Source: Bradyrhizobium glycinis (lineage in GTDB: Bacteria; Pseudomonadota; Alphaproteobacteria; Rhizobiales; Xanthobacteraceae). Taken from it: 64,000 bases of DNA. The notes beneath the pieces were generated by a model that saw only the letters and a program-made list of their open reading frames with translations, was not told the DNA's origin and made no database searches. Both the position numbers and the translations under genes were made by a program. Shown piece by piece: positions 1 to 10,372 of the stretch. The stretch lies in contig NZ_JACCHQ010000001.1 of the NCBI RefSeq assembly GCF_016031655.1, forward strand, positions 806,001 to 870,000, read 5' to 3'. Position 1 is the first letter of the stretch; each line of letters opens with the position of its first letter.

Positions 1-864
1 TTGCACCATCGGCAGCGTGAACTGGCCGCCCATCAGGCCGGAGACCACGATCTTGCCGCCGCGCGCGGCAACCGCCACGGCAAAGGCCATCGACTTCTCG
101 TTGCCGGCGAAATCGACGACCTCGTCGAAGCCGCCCTCGGTCTCCTTCAGGATGCGGCGGATCACTTCCGGCTCGGCCGGATCGTAGGCCACCGCCGCAC
201 CGTTCTTGAGCGCCGTCTCGCGCGCGGCCGGCGAGAGGTCGGCCACCGTGATCGGCTGGTTGAACATCGCCTGCGCGAACGACAGGCCCATCATGCCGAC
301 GCCGCCGAGGCCGATCAGCAACAAATTGCGCTGGCGCGGACGGTCGACCAGGCGCTTGAGCGCGCCATAGGCGGTGACGCCGGAGCACATCAAGGTGGCG
401 GCCTGGTTGACGGGCAGGGGATCGTAGTCGAGCAGGTACTTTGCGTCGGGGACCAGAACGTGGGTGGCGAAGCCGCCGTCGATGGAGACGCCGAGGAAGC
501 GCTGCTTGACGCAGAGGTTCTCGTCGCCATTGGCGCAGTCGCGGCACTGGCCGCAGCCGATCCACGGAAACACCGCCTTCTTGGCGCCGACGAGGCTTGC
601 CGGAACGTCGGGGCCGACCTCATCGACGACGCCGGCGATCTCGTGGCCGAGCGTGAAAGGCAGCGTCATGCCGCGCGTGGTGTCGAGCTTCTTGCCGCCG
701 CCGAGATCGGCATAGCCGTCCTGGATGTGGAGATCGGAATGGCAGAGGCCGCAGCGCTCGATGCGGACGAGGACCTCACGGCCTTGCGGCTTGGGCGTCT
801 CGACGATGGTCTCGCACAGCGGCGCATCGAACTTGACCAGGGACTGCCGACGCATCAACGCCAT
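1..864 (-). CDS. Zinc-dependent alcohol dehydrogenase (MDR family), 3' end outside window
   Basis: Medium-chain alcohol dehydrogenase: oxidises an alcohol to an aldehyde or ketone with NAD(P). The reading frame starts at the ATG at 864, has AGGAAAG about ten bases upstream, and stays open to base 1, giving 288 codons; the C-terminus is missing. The N-terminal GroES-like domain has the catalytic zinc motif RCGLCHSD and LGHEIAG, then a structural-zinc loop with four cysteines (GCGQCRDCANGDENLC). The Rossmann nucleotide motif GLGGVGMMG follows near residue 180. It lies 23 bases behind rsmA on the same strand, so it may be read through from the lpt operon. Substrate cannot be told from sequence. 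Confidence 0.9.
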   Translation of the reverse strand, partial: MALMRRQSLVKFDAPLCETIVETPKPQGREVLVRIERCGLCHSDLHIQDGYADLGGGKKLDTTRGMTLPFTLGHEIAGVVDEVGPDVPASLVGAKKAVFPWIGCGQCRDCANGDENLCVKQRFLGVSIDGGFATHVLVPDAKYLLDYDPLPVNQAATLMCSGVTAYGALKRLVDRPRQRNLLLIGLGGVGMMGLSFAQAMFNQPITVADLSPAARETALKNGAAVAYDPAEPEVIRRILKETEGGFDEVVDFAGNEKSMAFAVAVAARGGKIVVSGLMGGQFTLPMVQ

Positions 865-887
865 TTTCTTTCCTCCGGAATTCTTGG

Positions 888-1745
888 TTACTCAGTTTCG
901 CTGCGTATATCTGCCAATTCACGCGCCATGGCAACAAAGCCGGAGATGGGAATGGTCTCGGCGCGCCGCGTCGCGTCGACGCCGGCGGCTCGTGCAAGCC
1001 GCGCCGGATCGACATTCAGCGATTTCAGACTTTGCCGCAGCATTTTCCGGCGCTGGCCGAACGCGGCGGCGGCGACCTGCTCGAGCAGCCTGCGATCACA
1101 CGGCAACGGCTCTGGGCGCGGCTTGAGGCGCACGACGCAGGAGGTGACTTTCGGCGGCGGCACGAAGGCGGACGGCGCAATATCGAACAGGATCTTGGTC
1201 TCGCAGCGCCAATTGGCGAGCACGCCGAGCCGGCCATAGGCCTCCTCGTCCTCGCGCGCGACGATGCGCTCGCCGACCTCGCGCTGGAACATCAGCACCA
1301 TCATCTCGTACCAGGGTGGCCAGGGTTCGGCGGTGAGCCAGTTGATGAGAAGCTGGGTCGCGATGTTGTAGGGCAGGTTGGCGACGATCTTGGCGCGCTC
1401 GCCCGAGAGCAGCGGGCGCGGATCGAAGGTCATGGCATCGCCATGCACGATCTCGAGCCTATCGGGGTAGCGCGCGGAAATATCCTGCAAGGCCGGGATT
1501 GCGCGCTCGTCGTGCTCGATGGCGATGACGCGGCGAGCGCCGAGCGCCAGCAGCGCCCGCGTCAGCCCGCCCGGGCCGGGGCCGATCTCGACGATGGTGG
1601 AATCCTCGAGCGGCGCCGCCGCACGCGCGATGCGCGCGGTGAGATTGAGGTCCAGCAGGAAGTTCTGGCCGAGCGATTTCCTGGCCGACAGCGCATGCTG
1701 GCGAATGACCTCGCGCAGCGGCGGGAGGTCGTCGATAGCGCTCAT
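888..1745 (-). CDS. rsmA: 16S rRNA (adenine1518-N6/adenine1519-N6)-dimethyltransferase RsmA (KsgA)
   Basis: Dimethylates two adjacent adenines in the 3' hairpin of 16S rRNA, a late 30S assembly step. The 285-residue product has the family N-terminus ([10 protein letters not shown], near residue 25), SAM motif [11 protein letters not shown], and the catalytic [10 protein letters not shown] start it at ATG 1745 because this ATG shares one base with the pdxA stop (TGATG) and the protein from there matches the family length; the frame is open further upstream inside pdxA, but that would add about 70 unrelated residues. pdxA and rsmA adjacency is a common proteobacterial arrangement. Confidence 0.97.
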   Translation of the reverse strand: MSAIDDLPPLREVIRQHALSARKSLGQNFLLDLNLTARIARAAAPLEDSTIVEIGPGPGGLTRALLALGARRVIAIEHDERAIPALQDISARYPDRLEIVHGDAMTFDPRPLLSGERAKIVANLPYNIATQLLINWLTAEPWPPWYEMMVLMFQREVGERIVAREDEEAYGRLGVLANWRCETKILFDIAPSAFVPPPKVTSCVVRLKPRPEPLPCDRRLLEQVAAAAFGQRRKMLRQSLKSLNVDPARLARAAGVDATRRAETIPISGFVAMARELADIRSETE

Positions 1746-2782
1746 CAGCTTGTCGCAGCCGCCATGCGACGGGCAAGCTGAAGCGCCGCGATCAGACTCG
1801 CTGGATTGGCCTTGCCCGTGCCGGCGATGTCGAAGGCGGTGCCGTGATCCGGCGAGGTGCGGACGAAGGGCAGTCCGAGCGTGACGTTGACGGCGTCGTC
1901 GAAGGCGACGGTCTTGATCGGGATCAGCGCCTGGTCGTGATACATGCAGACCGCGCAATCATAGGTCCGTCGCGCCGCCTCGTGGAACATGGTGTCGGCG
2001 GGCAACGGCCCCCTGGCCTCGATGCCGTCGTTGCGCAGCGCTTTGAGCGCCGGGGCGATGACGGTCTGCTCCTCGTGGCCGAGCGAGCCATCCTCGCCGG
2101 CATGGGGATTGAGACCGGAGACCGCGATGCGCGGCCTGGCGATGCCGAAGCGGGACTTCAGCTCGGCGGCGACGATGCGAACGGTCGAGACGATCAGCTC
2201 GCTGGTGAGCTCTCCCAGCGCATCGCGCAGCGAGACGTGGATGGTCACGGGCACGACGGCGAGCTGGGGCGACCACAGCATCATCACCGGCTGCGGCACG
2301 CGGCCGTTCTCCGCGGCGAGCTCGGCGAGGAATTCGGTGTGGCCGGGATGACGGAAGCCGGCGCGGTAGAGCACGCTCTTGGCGATCGGGTTGGTGACGA
2401 CGGCGCCGGCACGGCCTGCGCGCACGTCAATGACCGCCTGCCGGATCGAGGCGAGCGCGGCCGGCGCGCTGGATGAATCGGGCTTGCCGGGCTCGGCGGT
2501 GGCGCGCTCGCCGGTCGCGACCACGGGCAGGGCGTCCGTGAAGGCGGAAGCCGCTTCACCGGGGCTCACCGTGGCGATCCTGATATCGGCGCCGAGCGCC
2601 TTGGCGCGGCGCGCGATCAGGGCCTCGTCGCCGAGCAGATAGAAGGCGGGCAGGTTCAGCTCGCCCCGCCTGAGCCAGGCTGCGATCGTGATGTCGGGGC
2701 CGATGCCGGCGGGCTCTCCCAGGGTGAGGGCAAGGGGCTTGGCTGCGGACTCGGTGGAGGGCTCTGGAGAGGGCTTGGCCAT
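1745..2782 (-). CDS. pdxA: 4-hydroxythreonine-4-phosphate dehydrogenase PdxA
   Basis: Pyridoxal 5'-phosphate synthesis, DXP-dependent route: NAD-dependent oxidation of 4-phosphohydroxy-L-threonine. The 345-residue protein has the N-terminal [13 protein letters not shown], the metal-site segment [20 protein letters not shown], and the C-terminal [10 protein letters not shown] with a metal-binding histidine, followed by [19 protein letters not shown], all hallmarks of PdxA. The start ATG overlaps the surA stop by one base and its stop overlaps the rsmA start by one base, so surA-pdxA-rsmA are translationally coupled. Confidence 0.97.
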   Translation of the reverse strand: MAKPSPEPSTESAAKPLALTLGEPAGIGPDITIAAWLRRGELNLPAFYLLGDEALIARRAKALGADIRIATVSPGEAASAFTDALPVVATGERATAEPGKPDSSSAPAALASIRQAVIDVRAGRAGAVVTNPIAKSVLYRAGFRHPGHTEFLAELAAENGRVPQPVMMLWSPQLAVVPVTIHVSLRDALGELTSELIVSTVRIVAAELKSRFGIARPRIAVSGLNPHAGEDGSLGHEEQTVIAPALKALRNDGIEARGPLPADTMFHEAARRTYDCAVCMYHDQALIPIKTVAFDDAVNVTLGLPFVRTSPDHGTAFDIAGTGKANPASLIAALQLARRMAAATS

Positions 2783-3717
2783 CAGCGGTTGCGATATTCG
2801 ATCATCGCCGCCTTGCGCAGCTCGTCGAGATAGGCCTTCTGCGTCTTCTCGTACTTCTCCTGATACATCTTCTCGCGGACCTCACGCTTCTTCGGCGTGT
2901 CGATCATGGTCGGCTTGCGCGAGCACAGCACCACCATCTCGATGCCGTTCTTGGTCATCTCGGGCGCGGTCATGCGGCCGATCGGGGTGTCGTCGAGCAC
3001 CTTGCGCAGCGGCTCGGGCAGCTCCGCGGTGGTCTTGGTGACGGTGTCGCGGATGGTCGCGTTCGGGGTCGAGCGGAACAGCGAATTGGCCTCCTCGCAG
3101 CTCCCGACGCGGGCGCGATAAGACTCGGCTTCTTTCTTCCGGGTTTCCAGGAACGCCGCCGATGAGCCGCGCGGCACGATCAGCACGATCGGCTGCATCT
3201 TGTACTCGGTGCCCTCGACCTGGAGCTTGTCGCCGGTCTGCGCCTGCACGGCCTGCGCGACGTCGCGCTCGCCGACCAGCAGCTTCTCCTTGAAGCGGCC
3301 GCGCACGAGGCTGCCCCAGACCATCTCGGCCTTCATGCGGCTCTTCAGCGTCTCCGGACGGATGCCCTTGGATTCGAGCGACTTTGTAAGCTGATCGGGC
3401 GTGATGCGCATGCGCTGCGCCGTGCTGTCATAGGACTGATTGATATCTGAGACGCCGGGATCGACGCCGTATTTCTTGCCTTCCTTGAGCTTGACCTTGT
3501 CGTCGATCAGCTCGTTGATGACGTCCTGCCGGCTCGGCGTCTTCTGCGTCGACAGCTGGTCGAGCTTGGTGCGCTGCTCGATGTCGAAATCGGTGATGGG
3601 ATCGCCGTTGACCATCACGACGATGTTTTGCGCGCGCGACGGCGAGGGCAGGGCGGCCAACATCAGCCCGGCACCGATGGCGAGAAGGAGGCGGAAGACA
3701 GGCAATGGCGTCGTCAT
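2782..3717 (-). CDS. surA: SurA-type periplasmic chaperone / peptidyl-prolyl isomerase
   Basis: Periplasmic chaperone that escorts outer-membrane proteins; lies just behind lptD, a known SurA client. The 311-residue product has a signal peptide (residues 1 to about 29, ending PSPSRAQ), a SurA N-domain with VMVNGDPITDFDIEQR and ELIDDKVKLKEGKKYG, then one parvulin-like region (about 150-270). Only one parvulin domain is visible against two in E. coli SurA. I start at ATG 3717, directly before the signal peptide; a GTG 51 bases further up would place 17 polar residues ahead of it. Its stop overlaps the pdxA start. Confidence 0.9.
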   Translation of the reverse strand: MTTPLPVFRLLLAIGAGLMLAALPSPSRAQNIVVMVNGDPITDFDIEQRTKLDQLSTQKTPSRQDVINELIDDKVKLKEGKKYGVDPGVSDINQSYDSTAQRMRITPDQLTKSLESKGIRPETLKSRMKAEMVWGSLVRGRFKEKLLVGERDVAQAVQAQTGDKLQVEGTEYKMQPIVLIVPRGSSAAFLETRKKEAESYRARVGSCEEANSLFRSTPNATIRDTVTKTTAELPEPLRKVLDDTPIGRMTAPEMTKNGIEMVVLCSRKPTMIDTPKKREVREKMYQEKYEKTQKAYLDELRKAAMIEYRNR

Positions 3718-3778
3718 GATGTCGCTCGCATGTCGGCCGCGTTGAGATAGGGCGAACGCGGCCGGCACTTCAAACCAT

Positions 3779-6265
3779 TCACTGGAGGCCGGCGGAACTG
3801 CTGGATGTGGACGTGTTCGCCAGCGTGCGCAGGCCGATTTGGAACATGAACGCGTGGCTCAGCGTGGGCGGTGCGGTGCCCGCCGAATAGCTATACGAAG
3901 TTACGTAATTCGCCGCCAGCACGAAGCAATCGTCGACATAGCCGGCACCGAGCACATATTGGTTGATCTTGTTGGCCTCGAGGTCCCAGCGCGCCGAGCC
4001 CGATACGACCCAGTTGCTCGCGACCTTCAGCGAGCCCGTCGTCAGGATGCCCTCGCGGCGGGTCAGATAGCCCAGCTCCGGCTGGGCTGCGTAATTGCCG
4101 TACACCACGCTGACCGACCAACGATTGAAGTTGGCGCGGCCTTCCGCCTCGAAGCGCTGCACGTTCCAGGTCTGCTCGTCCATGCGGGAGCGGACGCTGA
4201 ACGTGTAGGTGCTGTTCGGCGAGTAGTTGGCGCTCGCAACGTAATCCGACCGCGGCTTGTCGAGGCCGGAATCGCGGCCAGTATTGATGGCATCCTGGAC
4301 CGTGAAGGAGTTCAGGCCGAACAGGTGGTAGGACTGGCCGAACAGCACCTTGACGGCGCCGCCCCTGTCGAACTGCGTGGTGGACTGCACGCCGACATTG
4401 GCGCGGCCGCCGCCCTCGACGCGGTCGTAGCCGGAGAACTTGTCGACGCTGAACAGGTTCGAGGCGTCGAACACCAGGCTCTGGGCGTCCTCGTTCGGCA
4501 GCCTGCCCGCATAGGTCTCGTTCGGCCGGATGATGATCTGCGCGATCGGCTCGAGGGTGGTCGAGCCCCAGGGCTGAACGTTGATGAAGGGATAGCGGTA
4601 CTCCAGGCCCACGGTCGGCATCAGGCGGAACGCCTGGGTGTCGCCGACGGGCAGGTAGTTCGATACACCGGGCTGGTTGGAGATCGAGGACCTGATCGCG
4701 TCGGCGCGCAGGCTCGCGAACGGCGTCCAGATCTGGCCGAACGGGTCGGTGAAGGACTTGCGCCACTGCGCTTCGGCGGTGAGGCGGGTGTAGCTGCCGG
4801 GGAAGCCGCGCAGCAGGCACTGCGAGGGCATGCGCGCCAGCGGATCGGCCGATGCCGTGGTGCACAGGCTGTTGGTGTTGGCGAGCGTCGTGATCGGGTC
4901 GAACACCGCATCGTCGCGCGACAGGTTCACGAAATTGGTCTTGTAGCTGAACTCGCCGCCGAAGACGGGATAGTTCAGCACGTTGGAATAGTCGATCACC
5001 GGGTAGACGATCGGCACCTGGCTCTGGTTGCCCGAATAGCTCAGCCAGTACATCGTGCGCGCATCGAAGAAGCTGCGGTTGCCGACGCCGGTCAGATAGA
5101 GCTGCGACAGCGCTTCTGTCGGCAGCAGCAGGAACGAGCCGAGCGGATCGCGGTACTGATAGAGCCGGTAGTCCGAGAAGAAATAATAGTCGGACATCAG
5201 CACGCCGTCCCAGCCCCAGACCCATTTGTCGTTCAGCGCGAACTGACCCTTGGTGTCGATGGCGCCGCGGAAGTCGCGGTCGCCCGGCTGCCCGGCGAAT
5301 GCTCCGGGATCGAGCTGGTTGATGCCGTAGGCACGGATCTGGTAGGCGCCGTCGATCAGGCGCTGGCGGAATTCGCCCTGCAGCAGCACGCCTTGCCGCG
5401 ACAGGAAGCGCGGGGTGATGGTTGCGTCCATGTCGGGGGCGATCGCCCAGTAATAGGGAACCTCGACGCCATAGCCCGTCCTGTCCGTGCCGGAAATATA
5501 ACCCGGCATCAGGAAGCCGGATTTACGCTTCACGGTCGGGTCGGGCGTCGAGAAATAGGGCATGTAGGCGAGCGGCACGCCGAAGAACTCGATCTGCGCC
5601 GTCTCGAAATACAGCATCTTCTCCTGCTGGTCGTGGATGATGCGGGCACCCTTGACCTGCCATAGCGGCGGCTTCTTCGGATCGTCCTTACACGGCGCGC
5701 AGGCCGTGTAGACGCCGTTCTCGAACACCGTGTAATTGCCGCTGGAGCGGTCGGCGCGGCGCGCGGCCATGCGGGTCTGATCGGCCGTGTCCACGCGCAG
5801 CGAATCGACAAAACCGTCGCGATAATCGTCGGAGAGATCCAGGATCTCGGCATAGGTGATCTTGCCGTCGGCATCCGTCATGCGGATGTTGCCTTCGGCA
5901 TGCAGCCGCTTGGTCTTCTGGTCGTAGATGACCCGGTCGGCCTCGACGCTGGTGCCGTTGTAGAACAGCTGCACGTTACCGACCGCGGAGACGCGCGAAT
6001 TGTTGTAGTCGTAGTCCACCTCGGTGGCCTGAACCAGCATCTGGTTGTCGTTGGGGGCCCTCGGCGGCTTCGGACGCGGCGGCAGCGGATTATAGGTGTA
6101 CTGGGCGGAGGCGGGCGCGACTGCGGCAATGTCGATCAGCCCGCCGAGCGAGGCGGCAGCGGCGACAGCGAGCAGAAGCCTGCGGACGGACCAGCCGTAC
6201 CCGTTCGCGCGCACCAACATGCGCCGCGTCAAACGAGACACGAGCCCTCGGCGGACGGCAGTCAC
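3779..6265 (-). CDS. lptD: LPS-assembly protein LptD (OstA/Imp)
   Basis: Outer-membrane beta-barrel that, with LptE, inserts lipopolysaccharide in the outer leaflet. The 828-residue protein has an N-terminal signal region (hydrophobic run ending APASAQ), a periplasmic OstA/LptA-like jellyroll (about 70-200, with QLFYNGTSVEADRVIYDQ), then a long barrel rich in alternating aromatic strands. I use GTG 6265: the G of the lptG stop TAG is the first base of this GTG, and AGGAGG stands about eight bases upstream. An ATG-like start 66 bases further up lies inside lptG. Second to last partner of the LPS bridge; lptF and lptG precede it. Confidence 0.96.
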   Translation of the reverse strand: MTAVRRGLVSRLTRRMLVRANGYGWSVRRLLLAVAAAASLGGLIDIAAVAPASAQYTYNPLPPRPKPPRAPNDNQMLVQATEVDYDYNNSRVSAVGNVQLFYNGTSVEADRVIYDQKTKRLHAEGNIRMTDADGKITYAEILDLSDDYRDGFVDSLRVDTADQTRMAARRADRSSGNYTVFENGVYTACAPCKDDPKKPPLWQVKGARIIHDQQEKMLYFETAQIEFFGVPLAYMPYFSTPDPTVKRKSGFLMPGYISGTDRTGYGVEVPYYWAIAPDMDATITPRFLSRQGVLLQGEFRQRLIDGAYQIRAYGINQLDPGAFAGQPGDRDFRGAIDTKGQFALNDKWVWGWDGVLMSDYYFFSDYRLYQYRDPLGSFLLLPTEALSQLYLTGVGNRSFFDARTMYWLSYSGNQSQVPIVYPVIDYSNVLNYPVFGGEFSYKTNFVNLSRDDAVFDPITTLANTNSLCTTASADPLARMPSQCLLRGFPGSYTRLTAEAQWRKSFTDPFGQIWTPFASLRADAIRSSISNQPGVSNYLPVGDTQAFRLMPTVGLEYRYPFINVQPWGSTTLEPIAQIIIRPNETYAGRLPNEDAQSLVFDASNLFSVDKFSGYDRVEGGGRANVGVQSTTQFDRGGAVKVLFGQSYHLFGLNSFTVQDAINTGRDSGLDKPRSDYVASANYSPNSTYTFSVRSRMDEQTWNVQRFEAEGRANFNRWSVSVVYGNYAAQPELGYLTRREGILTTGSLKVASNWVVSGSARWDLEANKINQYVLGAGYVDDCFVLAANYVTSYSYSAGTAPPTLSHAFMFQIGLRTLANTSTSSSSAGLQ

Positions 6266-7362
6266 TATCCGTCCTCCTGATAGAGCAAGGCCAAAAAGCC
6301 GGTGAGGCCGCCCACCACAACGGGCAACCACGCCGCAGCGATCGGATGCATCAACTCAGCCTTGCTCAAATCCTCAGTTACTTTCGACAGAACGTAGAGC
6401 AGAAAGCCTGCGCCCACGCCACTCAAAACCATCTTCTGCACGCCGCCCATCCGAAAGAAGCGCAACGACACGGAGGCCGCGAGCATCACCATGGCTGCGA
6501 GCAAAAACGGCTGTGCCAGAAGCTTCTGATACTGGAGTCGGTATCCGGCTGTCGCGAAGCCCGAGCTTTCGGAGGAGCGGATGTAGCTCGGTAGTTGCCA
6601 AAAGGACACAGTCTCGGGGGTGGAAAAGCTGTTGCGGACCTGCGCCTCGGTCAGCGTGGTCGGAATCTCCAGAGTGGCCTGGTCGATCGGCGGTCCGTCC
6701 AGCGTGAAGCGGCGGACGCCCTTGAACAGCCAGCGGCCGGCATCCAGCGTCGCCTCGCGTGCCTCGACCCGCTCCTTGAAGTGCTGGTCCTGGTCGAACC
6801 GGAACAGCGTCAGCCCGGTGAGCCGGATGCCCTGCTGCTCGCTGCGCGCCGCATTGATGATGGTCTGCCCGTCGCTGGTCACCTGGTTGAGCCAGAAGCC
6901 GGAGGCGTCCTGGATGCCGCCGCCGGGCGCCGAGCCGAACAGCTCGGCTTCCATGCGCTTGGACAGCTCGCGCAAGTTCGCTGACATCGGATTGTAGGCG
7001 ATGGTGGCGATCACCCCGATCAGCAGCGCGCTGCCAAGCGCGGGCGCGATGAACTGCCAGGCGGAGATGCCCGCGGCGCGCGCCACCACGAGCTCAAGCC
7101 GGCGCGAGAGGGCGAGATAGCAGGTCATGGCGCCGATCAGCATGCAGAACGGCGTCAGCTTCTCCAGCAGCTGCGGCACCCGGAACAGCGAGGTCTCGGC
7201 CACCATGATCGCGGAGGCGGATGCGAGCCCTGAGGTCTTGCGCACCATCTCGATGTAGTCGACCAGCACCAGCAGCAGGAAAATCCCGCCGAAGACGCCG
7301 AGCGCCGCGACCACGAAGCGGCCGGCGAAATAGCGCCCGAGTGTGTTCGTGAGCATGCTCAT
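6265..7362 (-). CDS. lptG: LPS export ABC transporter permease LptG
   Basis: Inner-membrane permease of the LptB2FG extractor that lifts LPS out of the inner membrane. 365 residues in the YjgP/YjgQ family pattern: three N-terminal membrane segments (with FFGG-type run near 15-35, and LTPFCMLIGAMTCYLAL near 70), a central periplasmic beta-jellyroll (about 120-260), three C-terminal segments. ATG 7362 overlaps the lptF stop by four bases (ATGA). The ATPase LptB is not in this window. Confidence 0.95.
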   Translation of the reverse strand: MSMLTNTLGRYFAGRFVVAALGVFGGIFLLLVLVDYIEMVRKTSGLASASAIMVAETSLFRVPQLLEKLTPFCMLIGAMTCYLALSRRLELVVARAAGISAWQFIAPALGSALLIGVIATIAYNPMSANLRELSKRMEAELFGSAPGGGIQDASGFWLNQVTSDGQTIINAARSEQQGIRLTGLTLFRFDQDQHFKERVEAREATLDAGRWLFKGVRRFTLDGPPIDQATLEIPTTLTEAQVRNSFSTPETVSFWQLPSYIRSSESSGFATAGYRLQYQKLLAQPFLLAAMVMLAASVSLRFFRMGGVQKMVLSGVGAGFLLYVLSKVTEDLSKAELMHPIAAAWLPVVVGGLTGFLALLYQEDG

Positions 7363-8525
7363 GCGGTGGCCGGACGTCCGAACAGCCGCGCGATCCGTGC
7401 GTTCGACCTGTTGATGGCCTCCATCAGGCCGGGAGGCGGCTCGACCACGACACCGCGGATGATCATCCACAGTCCGACGCCGATCGCGCCGAGAACCATC
7501 GCATATTGGGCCAGCACCGGGCCCGGCGACTTCACGGCCATCACCGAGCAGGCGAAACCGGCCATGCGCAGGCCGAACACCGCCACGATCGAGGAGGCGA
7601 TCGAGAAGTTGCGGCTCTGGCGGGTGGTGCGCGGCGCTCCAAGGAAGGCAAAGGTCAGCACGGCAAAGGCGAACGGATAGATCGGCGCGAGCAGGCTGTC
7701 ATGCAGGGCCGCGCGGAACTGCCCTGGAATCTGCTTGTAGACGGGATCGTTCTCGGAGGGCGAGAACAGCTCCCAGAGATAGCGCTCGCGGATGCCGAGG
7801 GTGACGTCGCGGCCCTTGGCGAATTTCGACATGTCGAAGCCGTAGCGGCCGAAGGCCACAAGCGCCGGATCGCGCTTGCCCGCTTCGAAGCGCTGGAGAT
7901 TGCCGGTCTCCAGCACCAGGAACGAGCCGGTCTCGTTCTTCACGACCTCGCCGTGCTCGGCGACGATCGAGACGCGCTCGTTCGGATCCCGACGGTCGTC
8001 GATGAAGATGCCGGCAAGGATGCCGCCCGGCAGGCGTTCGCGAATCCGGATCGTGAGACTCTCGTCGAGCCGGGCGAAGCGGCCGGGCTGCAGGATGTTG
8101 GTGAGCACGTCGGCGGTGATCTCGGCATCCCATTGCTTGATGCGCCGCATCCCGTCCGGGGCGAGGTAGGCCGCAATGAACGCGACCAGCAGCGCCACCA
8201 CGCAGGTGGCGTAGAAGAACGGAAAGAACAGCCGGAACGGCGAGAAGCCGGCGGCATTCATCACGATGATCTCGGAATCGGTCGCGAGCTTGTTCAGCGT
8301 GTGCGAGATCGCGATCATCAGCGCGATCGGCGAGATGATCAGGACCAGGGCCGGGATCACGAGGCTGGTGATGCCGAGGAAGGTGAGAATGGTCTGACCC
8401 TGGCTCGTCATCAGGTCGATGCCGCGCAACGCCTGCGTAATCCAGATCACGCCGGTGAGGCTGACCAGGACCAGCGCAAACGACGCCAGCGTCGTGCGGA
8501 AGATATACCTATCGATCGACCCCAT
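7359..8525 (-). CDS. lptF: LPS export ABC transporter permease LptF
   Basis: Partner permease of LptG in LptB2FG. 388 residues; starts MGSIDRYIFRTTL, a typical LptF opening, with six predicted membrane segments split three and three around a periplasmic jellyroll (about 125-265). First gene of the minus-strand run lptF-lptG-lptD-surA-pdxA-rsmA, where every junction to rsmA except surA/lptD overlaps. The promoter should lie in the 341-base gap before pepA. Confidence 0.95.
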   Translation of the reverse strand: MGSIDRYIFRTTLASFALVLVSLTGVIWITQALRGIDLMTSQGQTILTFLGITSLVIPALVLIISPIALMIAISHTLNKLATDSEIIVMNAAGFSPFRLFFPFFYATCVVALLVAFIAAYLAPDGMRRIKQWDAEITADVLTNILQPGRFARLDESLTIRIRERLPGGILAGIFIDDRRDPNERVSIVAEHGEVVKNETGSFLVLETGNLQRFEAGKRDPALVAFGRYGFDMSKFAKGRDVTLGIRERYLWELFSPSENDPVYKQIPGQFRAALHDSLLAPIYPFAFAVLTFAFLGAPRTTRQSRNFSIASSIVAVFGLRMAGFACSVMAVKSPGPVLAQYAMVLGAIGVGLWMIIRGVVVEPPPGLMEAINRSNARIARLFGRPATA

Positions 8526-8866
8526 GCGCTACCGCACGAACCCACCAAGTCCCCAATGTCGGCCGGAATTCCGGCTGCCCAACCAATCCCCCGATTCAAG
8601 GGATCCCCAAGGTCGGCCAACAGCTCTTCCGCCAGCTCATTCTCTCACTACCATCCCTTTGATCCGTCAACAAAATGGCTGCCCCATGGCACCCTCATTA
8701 TACGGTTAATATTTCGCCCGTTGTGGCCAGGCCGCCACGGCGGTGCTTGGCATCTGCCGGGCGGCTGGCCCATAGTGGGGAAGCCCTCAGTGAATCGCCG
8801 TTCAGCTCCGGTTGTGGCTGGAGCCCCCGAACGACGAAAAGCCCCATGTTTTGGAGGAGTTAATCC
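8526..8866. other. Divergent intergenic region between lptF and pepA
   Basis: 341 bases without a convincing gene. It must carry the promoters of the minus-strand lpt operon and of plus-strand pepA. A perfect TATAAT on the minus strand (8697-8702) and an A/T-rich patch around 8697-8715 are the only promoter-like features I could pick out. A GGAGGAG ribosome site for pepA sits at the right edge. Confidence 0.6.
8697..8702 (-). promoter_or_regulatory. Candidate -10 box for the lpt operon
   Basis: Reads TATAAT on the minus strand, about 170 bases ahead of lptF. No good -35 hexamer is found 16-18 bases upstream, so this is only a candidate. Confidence 0.3.
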
Positions 8867-10366
8867 ATGTCCGATGCCATCAAGGTCGGCTTTGTCCCGT
8901 TGTCTGCCGCCCCTCGTGGCATCCTGGTCGTGTTCTGCGACGACGGCCTGAAGCTCGGCCCGGCGACGGCCAAGGCACTGGGCGGCGCTGCCGAGATCGT
9001 GAAGCGCGCGGCGGCTGCGGCCGCCTTCAAGGGCAAGAGTGGTGCGGCGCTGGACATTCTGGCGCCGGAGGGGGTGAAGGCGACCCGGCTGATCGTGATC
9101 GGGGCCGGCAAGGCGACCGGCCTCAAGGCCAACGATTTCCTCAAATTCGGCGGGGTGGCGGCCAGCAAGCTGCCCGCCGGCACCAGCGCCATGACCATCC
9201 TGGCGGAGCTTCCCGGTGGCGCCATGACGAGCGAGCAGGCGGTTGCGATCGCCTCGGGCCTGCGCTTACGCGCTTACAAGTTCGATCGCTACAAGACCAA
9301 GAAGAAGGACGGCGAGGAGGGCGGCGCGCGCGCCGATGTGTCGCTTGCGGTCGGCGATGCCGGTGCGGCGAAGAAGGCGTTCGCCGCGGCCGGCCATGTC
9401 GTCGACGGCGTGATCATCGCACGCGACCTCGTCAACGAGCCGCCGAACGTGCTTTTCCCGGAGGAGTTCGCCCGCAGAGCGGGTCAGCTCCGCAAGCTCG
9501 GGGTCAAGGTCGAGGTGCTTGACGTCAAGGCGATGCAGAAGCTCGGCATGGGCGCGCTGCTCGGCGTCGGCCAGGGCTCGGCGCGGCCGAGCCGCACGGT
9601 GATCATGCGCTGGGATGGGGGCAAGAAGGACGAGGCGCCGGTCGCCTTCGTCGGCAAGGGCGTCTGCTTCGACACCGGCGGCATCTCGATCAAGCCGGCC
9701 GGCAGCATGGAGGACATGAAGGGCGACATGGGGGGCGCGGCCTGCGTCGTCGGCCTGATGCATGCGCTCGCCGCGCGCAAGGCGAAGGTCAACGCGGTCG
9801 GCGCCATCGGCCTCGTCGAGAACATGCCCGACGGCAACGCGCAGCGGCCGGGCGACATCGTCACCTCGATGTCCGGCCAGACCATCGAGATCATCAACAC
9901 CGACGCCGAGGGCCGCCTCGTGCTCGCCGACGTGCTCTGGTACGTCGCCAAGAAGGTGAAGCCGAAATTCATGGTGGATCTTGCGACGCTGACCGGCGCC
10001 ATCATGGTGGCGCTCGGCACCGAGCATGCCGGCATGTTCTCCAACAACGACGAACTGGCCGACCGGCTGCTCACGGCCGGCATCGAGAGCGGGGAGAAGG
10101 TCTGGCGCATGCCGCTCGGCCCGGAATACGACAAGCTGATCGATTCCCAGTTCGCCGACATGAAGAACACCGGCGGCCGCCATGGTGGCTCGATCACCGC
10201 CGCGCAGTTCCTGCAGCGCTTCGTCGACAATGTGCCCTGGGCCCATCTCGACATCGCCGGCACCGCGATGGGTGCGCCGAAGACCGACATCAACCAGAGC
10301 TGGGGCAGCGGCTACGGCGTCCGCCTGCTCGACCGCCTGGTCGCCGACCATTACGAGCGCAAATGA
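8867..10366 (+). CDS. pepA: Leucyl aminopeptidase (M17), PepA
   Basis: Cytosolic two-metal aminopeptidase that removes N-terminal residues from peptides. 499 residues. The C-terminal catalytic domain (from about 190) has [16 protein letters not shown], the metal ligand segment KGDMGGAA, and the family signature [12 protein letters not shown]. Strong ribosome site GGAGGAG nine bases before the ATG. Six bases separate it from holC; pepA-holC adjacency is widespread in proteobacteria. Confidence 0.97.
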   Translation: MSDAIKVGFVPLSAAPRGILVVFCDDGLKLGPATAKALGGAAEIVKRAAAAAAFKGKSGAALDILAPEGVKATRLIVIGAGKATGLKANDFLKFGGVAASKLPAGTSAMTILAELPGGAMTSEQAVAIASGLRLRAYKFDRYKTKKKDGEEGGARADVSLAVGDAGAAKKAFAAAGHVVDGVIIARDLVNEPPNVLFPEEFARRAGQLRKLGVKVEVLDVKAMQKLGMGALLGVGQGSARPSRTVIMRWDGGKKDEAPVAFVGKGVCFDTGGISIKPAGSMEDMKGDMGGAACVVGLMHALAARKAKVNAVGAIGLVENMPDGNAQRPGDIVTSMSGQTIEIINTDAEGRLVLADVLWYVAKKVKPKFMVDLATLTGAIMVALGTEHAGMFSNNDELADRLLTAGIESGEKVWRMPLGPEYDKLIDSQFADMKNTGGRHGGSITAAQFLQRFVDNVPWAHLDIAGTAMGAPKTDINQSWGSGYGVRLLDRLVADHYERK

Positions 10367-10372
10367 CCCGAC

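Noticed and set aside
3839..5665. 608-codon plus-strand open frame opposite lptD
   Set aside because: Arg/Ala/Val-rich product without family motifs, antisense to a clear lptD; a high-GC shadow.
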